From Leucobacter sp. cx-328 (lineage in GTDB: Bacteria; Actinomycetota; Actinomycetes; Actinomycetales; Microbacteriaceae): a DNA stretch of 64,000 nucleotides. The DNA is taken from assembly GCF_014530035.1 (NCBI RefSeq), contig NZ_JACVMX010000007.1:37971-101970 (forward strand). The letters run 5' to 3'. Positions 57,662 to 64,000 of this stretch are shown one piece after another. Both the position numbers and the translations under genes were made by a program. The notes under the pieces are model-generated. The model saw nothing but the letters and a program-made list of their open reading frames with translations, made no database searches and was not told the origin of the DNA. Numbering within the stretch: position 1 is the stretch's first letter; each line of letters begins with the position of its first letter.

Positions 57662-57709
57662 GAAACGGGGCGGGGCACAACTCAGGTTGTTCTCCGCCCC
57701 GCCCGTTTC
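57662..57709 (+). terminator. Probable terminator after glyS
   Basis: GAAACGGGGCGGGG (57662-57675) and CCGCCCCGCCCGTTTC (57694-57709) pair with one bulge around a loop that itself contains CAAC/GTTG. The strand then continues GGGCTTCGG without a strong T-run, so it is a stable hairpin more than a textbook terminator. Confidence 0.55.
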
Positions 57710-57785
57710 GGGCTTCGGCCCGGGGCTCCGCACCACTCGCAGCTCAGATCCCTGCCGCGGTCACTGAGCGCATTGAAAGGCCAGT

Positions 57786-59000
57786 ATGACCTCCTCAGCC
57801 CCTCAGAACGACCCTGACCCGGCCGCACAGCCCGCGCCCGGTCAGCCGGCACCCGGAGTGCCCGGTTCGACCGTGCCGCAGGCCTGGGCCTGGGCGAAGC
57901 CCGCACAGGTGGCGGTGCCACGTCTCGTCGAGACTGAGCCACTTGAGTACCACCGCCTGTATCGCGGTGCCGCAAAGTTCCAGTGGTGGAAGCCACTCGT
58001 GCTCGTGCTGCTCGCCGGCGTCTTCTACCTTGCCTTCAGCGTGGCCATCAGCTTCGCGCTCATGCCGCTGCTTATGTCGTTCGACCCCGACTTCCTCATG
58101 CAGTCCGCGAGTGGTGAGGTCGTACTCGACACCCAACGCCCGCTGAGCGTGTTGTACAGCCTGCTTGCGATCTCTTCGATGCTGCCCGCTGTCATCCTTG
58201 CAATGCTGTGCATGGGCATTCGCCCGACTGGCCGCGTTTGGTCGGTTGCTGGGCGGATCCGCTGGGGCCTGCTCGGCCGCACCACGCTCTTCGCGATTGC
58301 TGGCGTTGCGACGATGAACATCGTCGGCATCGCGGCATCGTATGCGCTTGACCCAGGCTCCTTCGTTGCAACCGGCGAAGACCTGCTCCCTAACTTCAGC
58401 CTCAACGCTGCGCTGCTTTCGGGCATCTTCATCCTGCTCCTGGTGCCCATTCAGGCGACAGCTGAAGAAGTGGTGTTCCGCGGTGTTGGCATGCAGGTGT
58501 TTGGCTCCTGGGTAAAGTCCCCGTGGCTTGCGGTGCTTGTGCCCTCGGTGCTGTTCGCAATGGCACACATCTACGACATCTGGGGCATGCTCGCGGTTGG
58601 CCTCATGGGCCTGGTTGCGGCATGGCTTGCCTGGCGAACCGGCGGCCTCGAAGCAGCCATCGCGATCCATGTTGTAAACAACCTCGTCGCCTTCGGCTTT
58701 ATGACCAGCGGAACCACAGGCGAGACCGCACAGGTCGCCGAGGGTGGCAGCCTTGGCGCTGTCATCGGCGAGATCGCCGGTCTCGGTCTCTTTGCGTGGT
58801 TGGTCGTCCGGAGCTTCAACAAGCACGGCTACGGTCGCGAGCGCATTGACCTCGTCGTACGCGAGGTGCCGGTCGCCGCGTCGGCATACGAGCCTGCGCC
58901 TGCCGATGCACCGCTCTCACCCGGAGCTGCCCCTGCGCCTACGAATGCAGCGCCCCAAGACACCAACCCTGAAACTCTGAAGGACACCCCCAATGCGTGA
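57786..59000 (+). CDS. CPBP-family intramembrane metalloprotease
   Basis: 404 residues from the ATG at 57786. Proline-rich N-terminal tail, then eight or so hydrophobic segments. The CAAX/CPBP motifs are AEEVVFRGVGMQVFG (about residue 227, Glu-Glu...Arg), PSVLFAMAHIYD (His) and IHVVNNLVAF (Asn). The C-terminal tail is Pro/Ala-rich and disordered. Family members cleave prenylated or membrane substrates or act in bacteriocin self-immunity. The last 8 bp overlap the next gene. Confidence 0.9.
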   Translation: MTSSAPQNDPDPAAQPAPGQPAPGVPGSTVPQAWAWAKPAQVAVPRLVETEPLEYHRLYRGAAKFQWWKPLVLVLLAGVFYLAFSVAISFALMPLLMSFDPDFLMQSASGEVVLDTQRPLSVLYSLLAISSMLPAVILAMLCMGIRPTGRVWSVAGRIRWGLLGRTTLFAIAGVATMNIVGIAASYALDPGSFVATGEDLLPNFSLNAALLSGIFILLLVPIQATAEEVVFRGVGMQVFGSWVKSPWLAVLVPSVLFAMAHIYDIWGMLAVGLMGLVAAWLAWRTGGLEAAIAIHVVNNLVAFGFMTSGTTGETAQVAEGGSLGAVIGEIAGLGLFAWLVVRSFNKHGYGRERIDLVVREVPVAASAYEPAPADAPLSPGAAPAPTNAAPQDTNPETLKDTPNA

Positions 59001-60324
59001 AGTTATCGTGACCGGCACGAGTACCACGGTGCTCGCAGCAGCGCTTGAATGCGCGCAGGTCGGTATTCGCATGCGGATCGCGCCCGAAGCAGAAGGCGAG
59101 CAGCCCAACGCGCACGGTGCCCGCCAGGCGGGCATCCGCGATGCACAGGGTGAATTCACTGAATTCCTCGAGCATGTTTCAGCACCCATTGGCGAGGGTG
59201 GCCCGGCTGAGGCGCGCACGCGCCCGATCCGCACGGCGCCCGCGGCAATCGCACTCCGCGGCCGCACGGGTGCATGGGGCGAACAGCCTTGGCCATCGGT
59301 CGTCGGCATCCCGGCGGTGCCGCTCGCGACGAAGACCACCGCGCTCATCGGCGGCCGCGCCTCAGCTCGCGCCTACCTTGACCGGGTGAAGCCCGTCCTC
59401 ACCATCGGTAAGGAGTCGCAGCTGAGCCACCTCGTTGATACGCGAGTTGGAGTCGTGACCCGTGAGCTGCTCGTCGAACCCTTTATCCAGGAGCGTTTTG
59501 GGCGCCCCTCAACCGATGTCGAAGTGGCAACCGTAGCTCCCGGACTCAACGAGGCACTCACCCGCGTCGGCTCACTCACCGGTGCCGTTCTTGCGACCGC
59601 GCCCGAAGCTGAGCAGCGCGACACACTTGTGAGCGCCGTCGCCGGCTGGGACGAACTACGCGCTGCGCTCCTCGAGCGCCTCGAACCGTACGGTGCCGAG
59701 CTGCTTCCCGAAGCCCTTGTCTCACTGCGTCGAGTCGGCGACGCATGGGTCGGACGCGACGCATCAGGTCACGAGTATCGTGCTGATGCGGTCATCGTTG
59801 ACGCCGAGCACGCGCTCGCTGCTGCGGGTGAACTCGCAGAGGCTCTGAGTGCAGTCGTGGCCGACGACACTCAGCAGCGCGCATTTGCCGAGGTCGCAAT
59901 CGTTGCCCCCGGTCGCGACATCGACTCGCTCGAACTCGCACAGGATGGCGCAGGAGCGACTTGGTCGATCCGCACCCGAAAGCTCGGCGATGGCACGTGG
60001 CTCGCAGAAATCGCGGGTGCGGCCTTCGCGGCCGGCCCCGAGGCGCTCACACGTGAGGCAGCGGCGACCCGTATGAGTGAGGCGTTGCAGAGCGTTGCGC
60101 TCGAGGCCTCAGCAGAGATTTTTGCGCGGATCGAAGCGGCACCCTTCACCAGCCACACGCTGCGTGACGCTGCTGAAGCCGCACGCGCTGAACTGGCAGA
60201 GACGGAACTCACGGTTCTCGCTTGTGGCCCCGCGCTGCACGGCGGCGATCTAGCTGCCGCTGTGGGCGACGCCAGGGCACAGGCGCAGGTCATGCGTCGC
60301 CGTCTCGCCGGCATCAGCAAGTAA
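58993..60324 (+). CDS. Flavin-oxidase-like protein with degenerate dinucleotide motif
   Basis: 443 residues from the ATG at 58993, overlapping the CPBP stop. The first residues (REVIVTGTSTTVLAAALECA) occupy the place of the Rossmann GxGxxG loop in protoporphyrinogen-oxidase-like flavoproteins but have only one of the glycines (GTSTTV). The C-terminus (TELTVLACGPALHGGDLAAA, VGDARAQAQVMRRRLAGISK) resembles the second FAD-binding segment of that family. hemD follows 1.3 kb downstream. It may be a divergent or non-functional HemG/HemY relative. No FAD-binding motif is intact, so the oxidase activity is doubtful. Confidence 0.5.
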   Translation: MREVIVTGTSTTVLAAALECAQVGIRMRIAPEAEGEQPNAHGARQAGIRDAQGEFTEFLEHVSAPIGEGGPAEARTRPIRTAPAAIALRGRTGAWGEQPWPSVVGIPAVPLATKTTALIGGRASARAYLDRVKPVLTIGKESQLSHLVDTRVGVVTRELLVEPFIQERFGRPSTDVEVATVAPGLNEALTRVGSLTGAVLATAPEAEQRDTLVSAVAGWDELRAALLERLEPYGAELLPEALVSLRRVGDAWVGRDASGHEYRADAVIVDAEHALAAAGELAEALSAVVADDTQQRAFAEVAIVAPGRDIDSLELAQDGAGATWSIRTRKLGDGTWLAEIAGAAFAAGPEALTREAAATRMSEALQSVALEASAEIFARIEAAPFTSHTLRDAAEAARAELAETELTVLACGPALHGGDLAAAVGDARAQAQVMRRRLAGISK

Positions 60325-60422
60325 GTAATCGCTCAACTTCACAAAAGACACCAGTGGTGAACCAGTGAGTCCGATGTAGGCTTGCGGATGCACACATTCA
60401 CCCGCGATCGGGAGGCGCATAC

Positions 60423-60782
60423 ATGAAGGGCAAAGTTGCTTTCGTATTGGGAGCGGCCGTCGGCTACGTACTGGGTACGCGAGCTGGGCGTGAACGGTAT
60501 GCGCAGATCAAGCGCGGAGCGACGCAGGTGTGGGAATCCGCGCCTGTGCAGAGCGGTGTTGACGCAGTCAACGGCGCCGTCGGCGCGCAGATCGACCGCG
60601 TAAAGGTCACACTCATCGATGCCGGCAAGCGCGCGTTTACCGCCGTGGTGAACGGCACGGATGCGAAGACCGCGGCACCCGCCGACGCGAAGGCGCCTGC
60701 AAAGGCGCAGTCCCAGGCTGCTGACGCAGACGCCGCCTCGGCGACCACTGACAAGCCTGCCGCTGAGCAGGAGGCAATGTAA
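60423..60782 (+). CDS. YtxH-like small membrane-associated protein
   Basis: 119 residues from the ATG at 60423 with GGGAGGCG upstream. N-terminal hydrophobic segment with the YtxH-type pattern (KVAFVLGAAVGYVLGTRAGR, ERYAQIKRGATQVWESAPVQ), then an Ala/Asp/Lys-rich tail. It overlaps the next gene by TAATG. Such proteins form a conserved trio with a holin-superfamily protein and a DUF3618 protein in Microbacteriaceae; envelope role unknown. Confidence 0.75.
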   Translation: MKGKVAFVLGAAVGYVLGTRAGRERYAQIKRGATQVWESAPVQSGVDAVNGAVGAQIDRVKVTLIDAGKRAFTAVVNGTDAKTAAPADAKAPAKAQSQAADADAASATTDKPAAEQEAM

Positions 60783-61246
60783 TGAGCCCCCGCAAAGACG
60801 GTAGCCCCGGCACCGTTGAACTGATTGCTCGCCTGCCGTACCAGATCGTTCGGCTCGCGAAGGCGGAAATTAATAACGCCAAGGTTGAGGTCATCGCCAA
60901 GGCGAAGAAGGCTGGCATTGGCGCTGGTGCGATTGTTATCGCATTGTTCTTCTTGTTCTTCATGCTGGAAGCGCTCGTGATTGCCGCCATCGCTGCGCTC
61001 GCGCTTGTGTGGCCGTGGTGGCTCGCAGCGCTCACCGTTGCCGGCGCGCTTCTGCTGCTTGCAGCCGGTGCGATTGCCGGTGGTGTGGCACTGATCCGCC
61101 GAGGAAACCCGGTGCCAGACGAAACCCTCGGTCGCTTGAACGGCGATCTTGAGGCGCTCAGCGAAGTACAGATCAACGCAAGTGCAAAGCCGCAGGCCGC
61201 GGCGCACCGTGTGCCGCAGGTTGGCGAACAGGGGAATTGGCGATGA
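60782..61246 (+). CDS. Phage holin superfamily / DUF1469 membrane protein
   Basis: 154 residues from the ATG at 60782. Two long hydrophobic helices (AGIGAGAIVIALFFLFFMLE, WWLAALTVAGALLLLAAGAI) with an N-terminal amphipathic helix (LIARLPYQIVRLAKAEINNA). The pattern is that of the Phage_holin_3_6 family of actinobacterial putative membrane regulators, not an actual lysis cassette. Its stop overlaps the next start (ATGA). Confidence 0.82.
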   Translation: MSPRKDGSPGTVELIARLPYQIVRLAKAEINNAKVEVIAKAKKAGIGAGAIVIALFFLFFMLEALVIAAIAALALVWPWWLAALTVAGALLLLAAGAIAGGVALIRRGNPVPDETLGRLNGDLEALSEVQINASAKPQAAAHRVPQVGEQGNWR

Positions 61247-61500
61247 ACCAGCAGGAACGCGTAGCGGGAGTCGCTGAGGCGCAGACCGCACGAGCAGAGC
61301 TGTACGACACGCTCTCGCTCCTCACGGATCGTTTGAACTACGCGCAGCGCATCGATGATGCGGTGGATCGCACCAAGGTGCGTTTCTCCCGATTGCGCGA
61401 AGAAAAGCCCGTCGAAGCAATGGCGATCGTGGCCGGCGCAGCAGTCGCAGTTGGTGCCGTTGTTTGGGCAGTTGCAGCAGGGCTGACACGTAAGCGCTGA
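61243..61500 (+). CDS. DUF3618 protein
   Basis: 85 residues. The ATG at 61243 is preferred because it overlaps the holin-family stop as ATGA and has AGGGG upstream; a TTG at 61237 is also in frame. An N-terminal amphipathic region (QTARAELYDTLSLLTDRLNY) is followed by one C-terminal transmembrane helix (AIVAGAAVAVGAVVWAVAAG) and a basic end. Typical of DUF3618 proteins at the end of this envelope cluster. Confidence 0.8.
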   Translation: MNQQERVAGVAEAQTARAELYDTLSLLTDRLNYAQRIDDAVDRTKVRFSRLREEKPVEAMAIVAGAAVAVGAVVWAVAAGLTRKR

Positions 61501-61648
61501 TGCGCTAGTCGATCCGCCACAAAGTGCTCGATTCGTTTTTAGACGAATTCGCGGGTAGCGTGGTCGGGGAAGTATTGTTGATCCGTCGTTTGTGGGCGAC
61601 TGGTTCATATACAGTGGTTCAGTCCGTTGATGTGTTGAAGTGGGGATT

Positions 61649-62431
61649 ATGTCGAATGAGACGAAGCCGCTGAGCGGCCTTCGTGTGCTCGTTCCCCGTG
61701 GAGGTACGTGGGGCGAACTCGTCTCGCAGGCACTTCGCGAGCGTGGAGCACAGACGGTGATTTCACCACTTGTGGACTTTGCGCACACCAGTGAGGAAGA
61801 GACACTCGTCCAGAATCTCCAGCGACTTGAAGCTGGCGACTTTGACTGGATGACCGCAACGAGCGCGACTGTTGCAGACGTACTTAAGCACCACGGTGCT
61901 GTGATCCACGAGCACACCAAGGTGGCACTCGTGGGGGAGGCGACCGCAGTTGCGTTCCGCGACGCAGGTTACCCCGTAGATTTCACGCCTGATGAGTTCA
62001 ATAACACGACTCACCAGCTGCTCAAGGAGTGGAAAGAGATCGACGAGGACAAAGTCCTCAAGGTACTCACCCTCCGTTCGGACGTTGCTCGTCCCGTACT
62101 GACCGAAGGCCTCATCGGCCGCGGCCATGATGTCTCACAGGTGCTCGCATTCCGCACCGTCGGGGTGCCCGCGGGTATCCAGATTCGTGAGGACATTGCC
62201 TCGGGTCACATCAACGCGATTCTGGTGGCCTCGCCCAAGATTGCGCTTGAGGTGGAGAAGCAGTTCCCTGAGCGCCCAGCAACAACGATCCTTGCGTGCG
62301 TCGGCCCCGACACCATTCGTGCGGCTGAAGAGCTTGGTCTCCGTTCACCGGACGTCGTGAACTCTGAGCAGCAGCAGGTCATCGCAGATGCCGTCGAGGC
62401 AACGATCGACCACAGCGACATGCTCGACTAG
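61649..62431 (+). CDS. hemD: Uroporphyrinogen-III synthase
   Basis: 260 residues from the ATG at 61649; a GTG at 61640 would add three. HemD marks: LSGLRVLVPRGGTWGELVSQ at the start, DFDWMTATSATVADVL, VALVGEATAVAFRDAGYPVD and the second domain with TLRSDVARPVLTEGLIGRGH, AILVASPKIALEV and ILACVGPDTIRAAEELGL. The enzyme closes hydroxymethylbilane to uroporphyrinogen III in haem and sirohaem synthesis. Other haem genes are not next to it here. Homology is weak in this family, yet the two-lobe pattern is clear. Confidence 0.8.
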   Translation: MSNETKPLSGLRVLVPRGGTWGELVSQALRERGAQTVISPLVDFAHTSEEETLVQNLQRLEAGDFDWMTATSATVADVLKHHGAVIHEHTKVALVGEATAVAFRDAGYPVDFTPDEFNNTTHQLLKEWKEIDEDKVLKVLTLRSDVARPVLTEGLIGRGHDVSQVLAFRTVGVPAGIQIREDIASGHINAILVASPKIALEVEKQFPERPATTILACVGPDTIRAAEELGLRSPDVVNSEQQQVIADAVEATIDHSDMLD

Positions 62432-62512
62432 TTTTTGACCCGGTCCTGGCGTCAGCCAGAATCTGGTAGCAGCCAGAACCCTGCGTCAGCCAGCGCCTGG
62501 CAGCAGCAAACC

Positions 62513-62598
62513 CCTCGAGATCGACACTTTCTGTCGAAACGAGGGGTTTCTTGCGTATGAAGGGCCCATTCTCGGGAGAAACTGCCCTTTTCGCGAGG
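62513..62598. repeat. Palindromic intergenic repeat, copy C
   Basis: Outer arms CCTCGAGA... and ...TCGCGAGG, inner arms with TTTCTGTCG and CGGGAGAAA, and centre GGTTTCTTGCGTATGAAGGG. It fills the gap between hemD and the MetE-like gene. A tract with repeated CAGCCAG and CTGG (62,440-62,510) lies directly to its left, as in the other copies. Confidence 0.8.
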
Positions 62599-62704
62599 TT
62601 GAGTCAGACCAACACCGTGCAAGCCATCCGTAACCAACTGCAACAAGTCGTCACGCAACGACACCAGAGTTGGGCAGCGCACTGCGCGTCGATAGGTTCG
62701 AGAC

Positions 62705-63913
62705 ATGACGAAGATCGAGACCACCACCGCTGGTAGCCTGCCCCGCACGCAGGCGCTCATTGACGCCAACAAGGCCCGCACCTTCGAGGACGACGGCTTC
62801 ACGCTCAAGTCCACTCCCGAGTTCGAAGAGCTCGTGACTGAGGCAGTGCGCGACGTTGTTGAGCGTCAGCGTGACCTCGGCATCACCCAGCCGGGCGATG
62901 GCGAATTCGGCAAGGCGATGTCGAACTCGGTGGATTACGGTGCATGGTGGGCATACTCGTTCCAGCGCACCTCTGGCCTCTCGCTCACCGGTGGCAATAT
63001 CTTCACCGCTCCCGTGCAGCGTTCGGCTCCCGGCGACGTCAAGCTGACCTCGTTCCCTGACCGCCGCGACTGGACCATCTTCGCTGATGCGTACCAGGAC
63101 CCCGAGTCAGGCATCGGCACCGGCAAGAACGCGACTGAGTTCCCCGCGACCACCGGCCCGCTGACCTTCATCGGCCAGGATGCTGTGGCCAGTGATGTGC
63201 GCAACCTCAAGGCTGCTCTGCAGCCCGGTGAGCAGGGCTTCATCACCTCGCTCGCTCCCGGCTGTGGTGCTCGTATCGAGAACGAGTACTACAAGACCGA
63301 GCAGGAGCACATCGACGCATGGGTCGAGGTCCAGCGCGAAGAGTTCAAGGCAATCACCGATGCGGGTCTGATCGTTCAGATTGATGATCCCTCGCTCGCT
63401 GAGAACTGGGACCAGATCAACCCCGAGCCCTCTATCGAGGACTACCTTGCGTTCACTCAGATCCGCATCGATGCGATCAACGAAGCAATCAAGGGTCTCC
63501 CCAAGGAGCTCGTCCGTCTGCACCTCTGCTGGGGTTCGTGGCACGGCCCGCACTCGACCGATATCGAGCTCAAGCACATCCTCAAGACCATCCTGGGCGC
63601 GAACGTCGGCCAGATCTCGTTCGAGGCCGCCAACGCACGTCACGAACATGAGTGGGCGGTCTGGGAAGAGAACAAGAACATCATCCCCGAGGACCTCATC
63701 CTGGTTCCCGGCGTGATCGGCCACTCGACCAACCTCATCGAGCACCCTGAGCTCGTCGCACAGCGCATCGAGCGTTTCGCGAAGGTCGTCGGCCCCGAGC
63801 GCGTCATCGCGGCAACCGACTGTGGCCTTGGCGGCCGCGTCCACCCGCAGATCGCTTGGGCAAAGCTCGAGGCTCTGGGCGAGGGCGCACGCATCGCGGG
63901 CGCTCGCATCTAA
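62705..63913 (+). CDS. MetE-like cobalamin-independent methyltransferase, single domain
   Basis: 402 residues from the ATG at 62705. It matches the C-terminal catalytic barrel of methionine synthase MetE only: TTTAGSLPRTQALIDANKAR at the N-terminus, PGDGEFGKAM, QIDDPSLAENWDQI, HLCWGSWHGPHSTD (zinc His/Cys), QISFEAANARHEHEW and ATDCGLGGR (second zinc Cys). No N-terminal MetE barrel is present, the layout of archaeal-type MetE and of epoxyalkane:CoM transferase-like enzymes. It transfers a methyl or alkyl group to a thiol; methionine formation is the likeliest guess. Confidence 0.85.
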   Translation: MTKIETTTAGSLPRTQALIDANKARTFEDDGFTLKSTPEFEELVTEAVRDVVERQRDLGITQPGDGEFGKAMSNSVDYGAWWAYSFQRTSGLSLTGGNIFTAPVQRSAPGDVKLTSFPDRRDWTIFADAYQDPESGIGTGKNATEFPATTGPLTFIGQDAVASDVRNLKAALQPGEQGFITSLAPGCGARIENEYYKTEQEHIDAWVEVQREEFKAITDAGLIVQIDDPSLAENWDQINPEPSIEDYLAFTQIRIDAINEAIKGLPKELVRLHLCWGSWHGPHSTDIELKHILKTILGANVGQISFEAANARHEHEWAVWEENKNIIPEDLILVPGVIGHSTNLIEHPELVAQRIERFAKVVGPERVIAATDCGLGGRVHPQIAWAKLEALGEGARIAGARI

Positions 63914-63939
63914 CGACCAGCGCAGACGCACAGGGGCGG

Positions 63940-64000
63940 GGGGGGGGGGCCCCCAAGGCCAGGCGCCCCCCCCGGGCCAGCCCCGACAGGCGCGGGGCCG
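63940..64000. other. G/C homopolymer-rich end
   Basis: A run of 13 G followed by C runs and CCAG/GGCC-rich sequence. It resembles the degenerate CCAG-rich flank seen next to the other repeat copies, so a fourth copy could follow beyond the window. A homopolymer this long may also carry sequencing error. Confidence 0.3.

Noticed and set aside
56041..57678. Minus-strand frame of 545 residues over glyS
   Set aside because: Antisense to a highly conserved synthetase gene; produced by its codon bias.
57795..58826. Minus-strand frame over the CPBP protease gene
   Set aside because: Antisense shadow; His/Glu/Arg-rich without domains.
60782..61246. Prophage lysis holin
   Set aside because: No endolysin or phage genes nearby; the trio with YtxH-like and DUF3618 proteins is a chromosomal envelope cluster.
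60637..61920. Minus-strand frame of 427 residues across the envelope cluster and hemD start
   Set aside because: Crosses four real genes and a promoter region; no domain.

Overview
The window is high-GC DNA of an actinobacterium, most likely a member of Microbacteriaceae close to Leucobacter. This is inferred from the GC content, frequent GTG/TTG starts, actinobacterial families (DUF6112 pilins, DUF2637, MAB_1171c-type membrane protein, DUF3618) and chromosomal genes such as a single-chain glycyl-tRNA synthetase and hemD. It divides into a conjugative or integrative element (about 1-30,600), an AT-richer accessory stretch (about 29,100-35,030) and ordinary chromosome (about 35,150-64,000) with small accessory insertions such as an AbiE pair.

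Element, left part (1-7840, all minus strand). A tightly coupled operon, with mostly ATGA or TGATG junctions, runs from an ArdC-like anti-restriction protein through a prim-pol primase, a DUF2637 membrane protein, two unknowns, a ParB-like protein, a VirB8/TcpC-like protein, an exported lysozyme/M23 hydrolase and two paralogous pilins (a terminator lies between them) into a TrbL/VirB6-like protein cut by the window edge. Divergently, at 8228-11334, lies an XRE regulator, an ImmA/IrrE-type metallopeptidase, a seven-helix membrane protein and a membrane-anchored alpha/beta hydrolase. The divergent promoter region holds four 14-bp operators around a near-consensus promoter. This looks like a signal-responsive switch for the element.

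Defence cargo (11,448-25,315, plus strand). A small excisionase-type HTH gene precedes a three-gene helicase / DUF1156 methylase / DUF499 ATPase locus (Hma type, DISARM-related). The helicase ends in a DUF3883 nuclease-like domain and the ATPase starts with a HEPN domain. A three-gene ABC-3C locus follows directly (DUF4297-like nuclease, middle component, DUF3732 ABC ATPase). The MobF relaxase-helicase (25,472-29,029) closes the transfer module; its ribosome binding site is inside a hairpin. Then come an unrecognised two-gene cassette (299-aa protein plus four-helix membrane protein), a gene-free boundary region, an XRE/ImmA regulator with a partner and its own repeated operator, a secreted cysteine-containing protein and an acidic 196-aa protein.

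Chromosomal part. MmpL transporter with divergent MarR regulator; AbiEi/AbiEii toxin-antitoxin pair and a large unknown protein; DUF4097 lipoprotein; a GntR-controlled pair of class-III PLP enzyme and APH-fold kinase with identical 13-bp operators at both promoters; Ogt; DHA2-type MFS exporter; D,D-carboxypeptidase; lipoate ligase; monoglyceride-lipase-like hydrolase; two tandem 2-hydroxyacid dehydrogenases; quinone oxidoreductase; GlyRS; CPBP protease; a degenerate flavin-oxidase-like protein; a three-gene envelope cluster (YtxH-like, holin superfamily, DUF3618); hemD; and a MetE-like methyltransferase. Three intergenic spaces carry copies of a palindromic repeat of about 80-90 bp, flanked by degenerate CCAG-rich tracts. 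No rRNA, tRNA, CRISPR array, integrase or transposase was recognised; the coupling ATPase and integrase expected for the element would lie outside the window.
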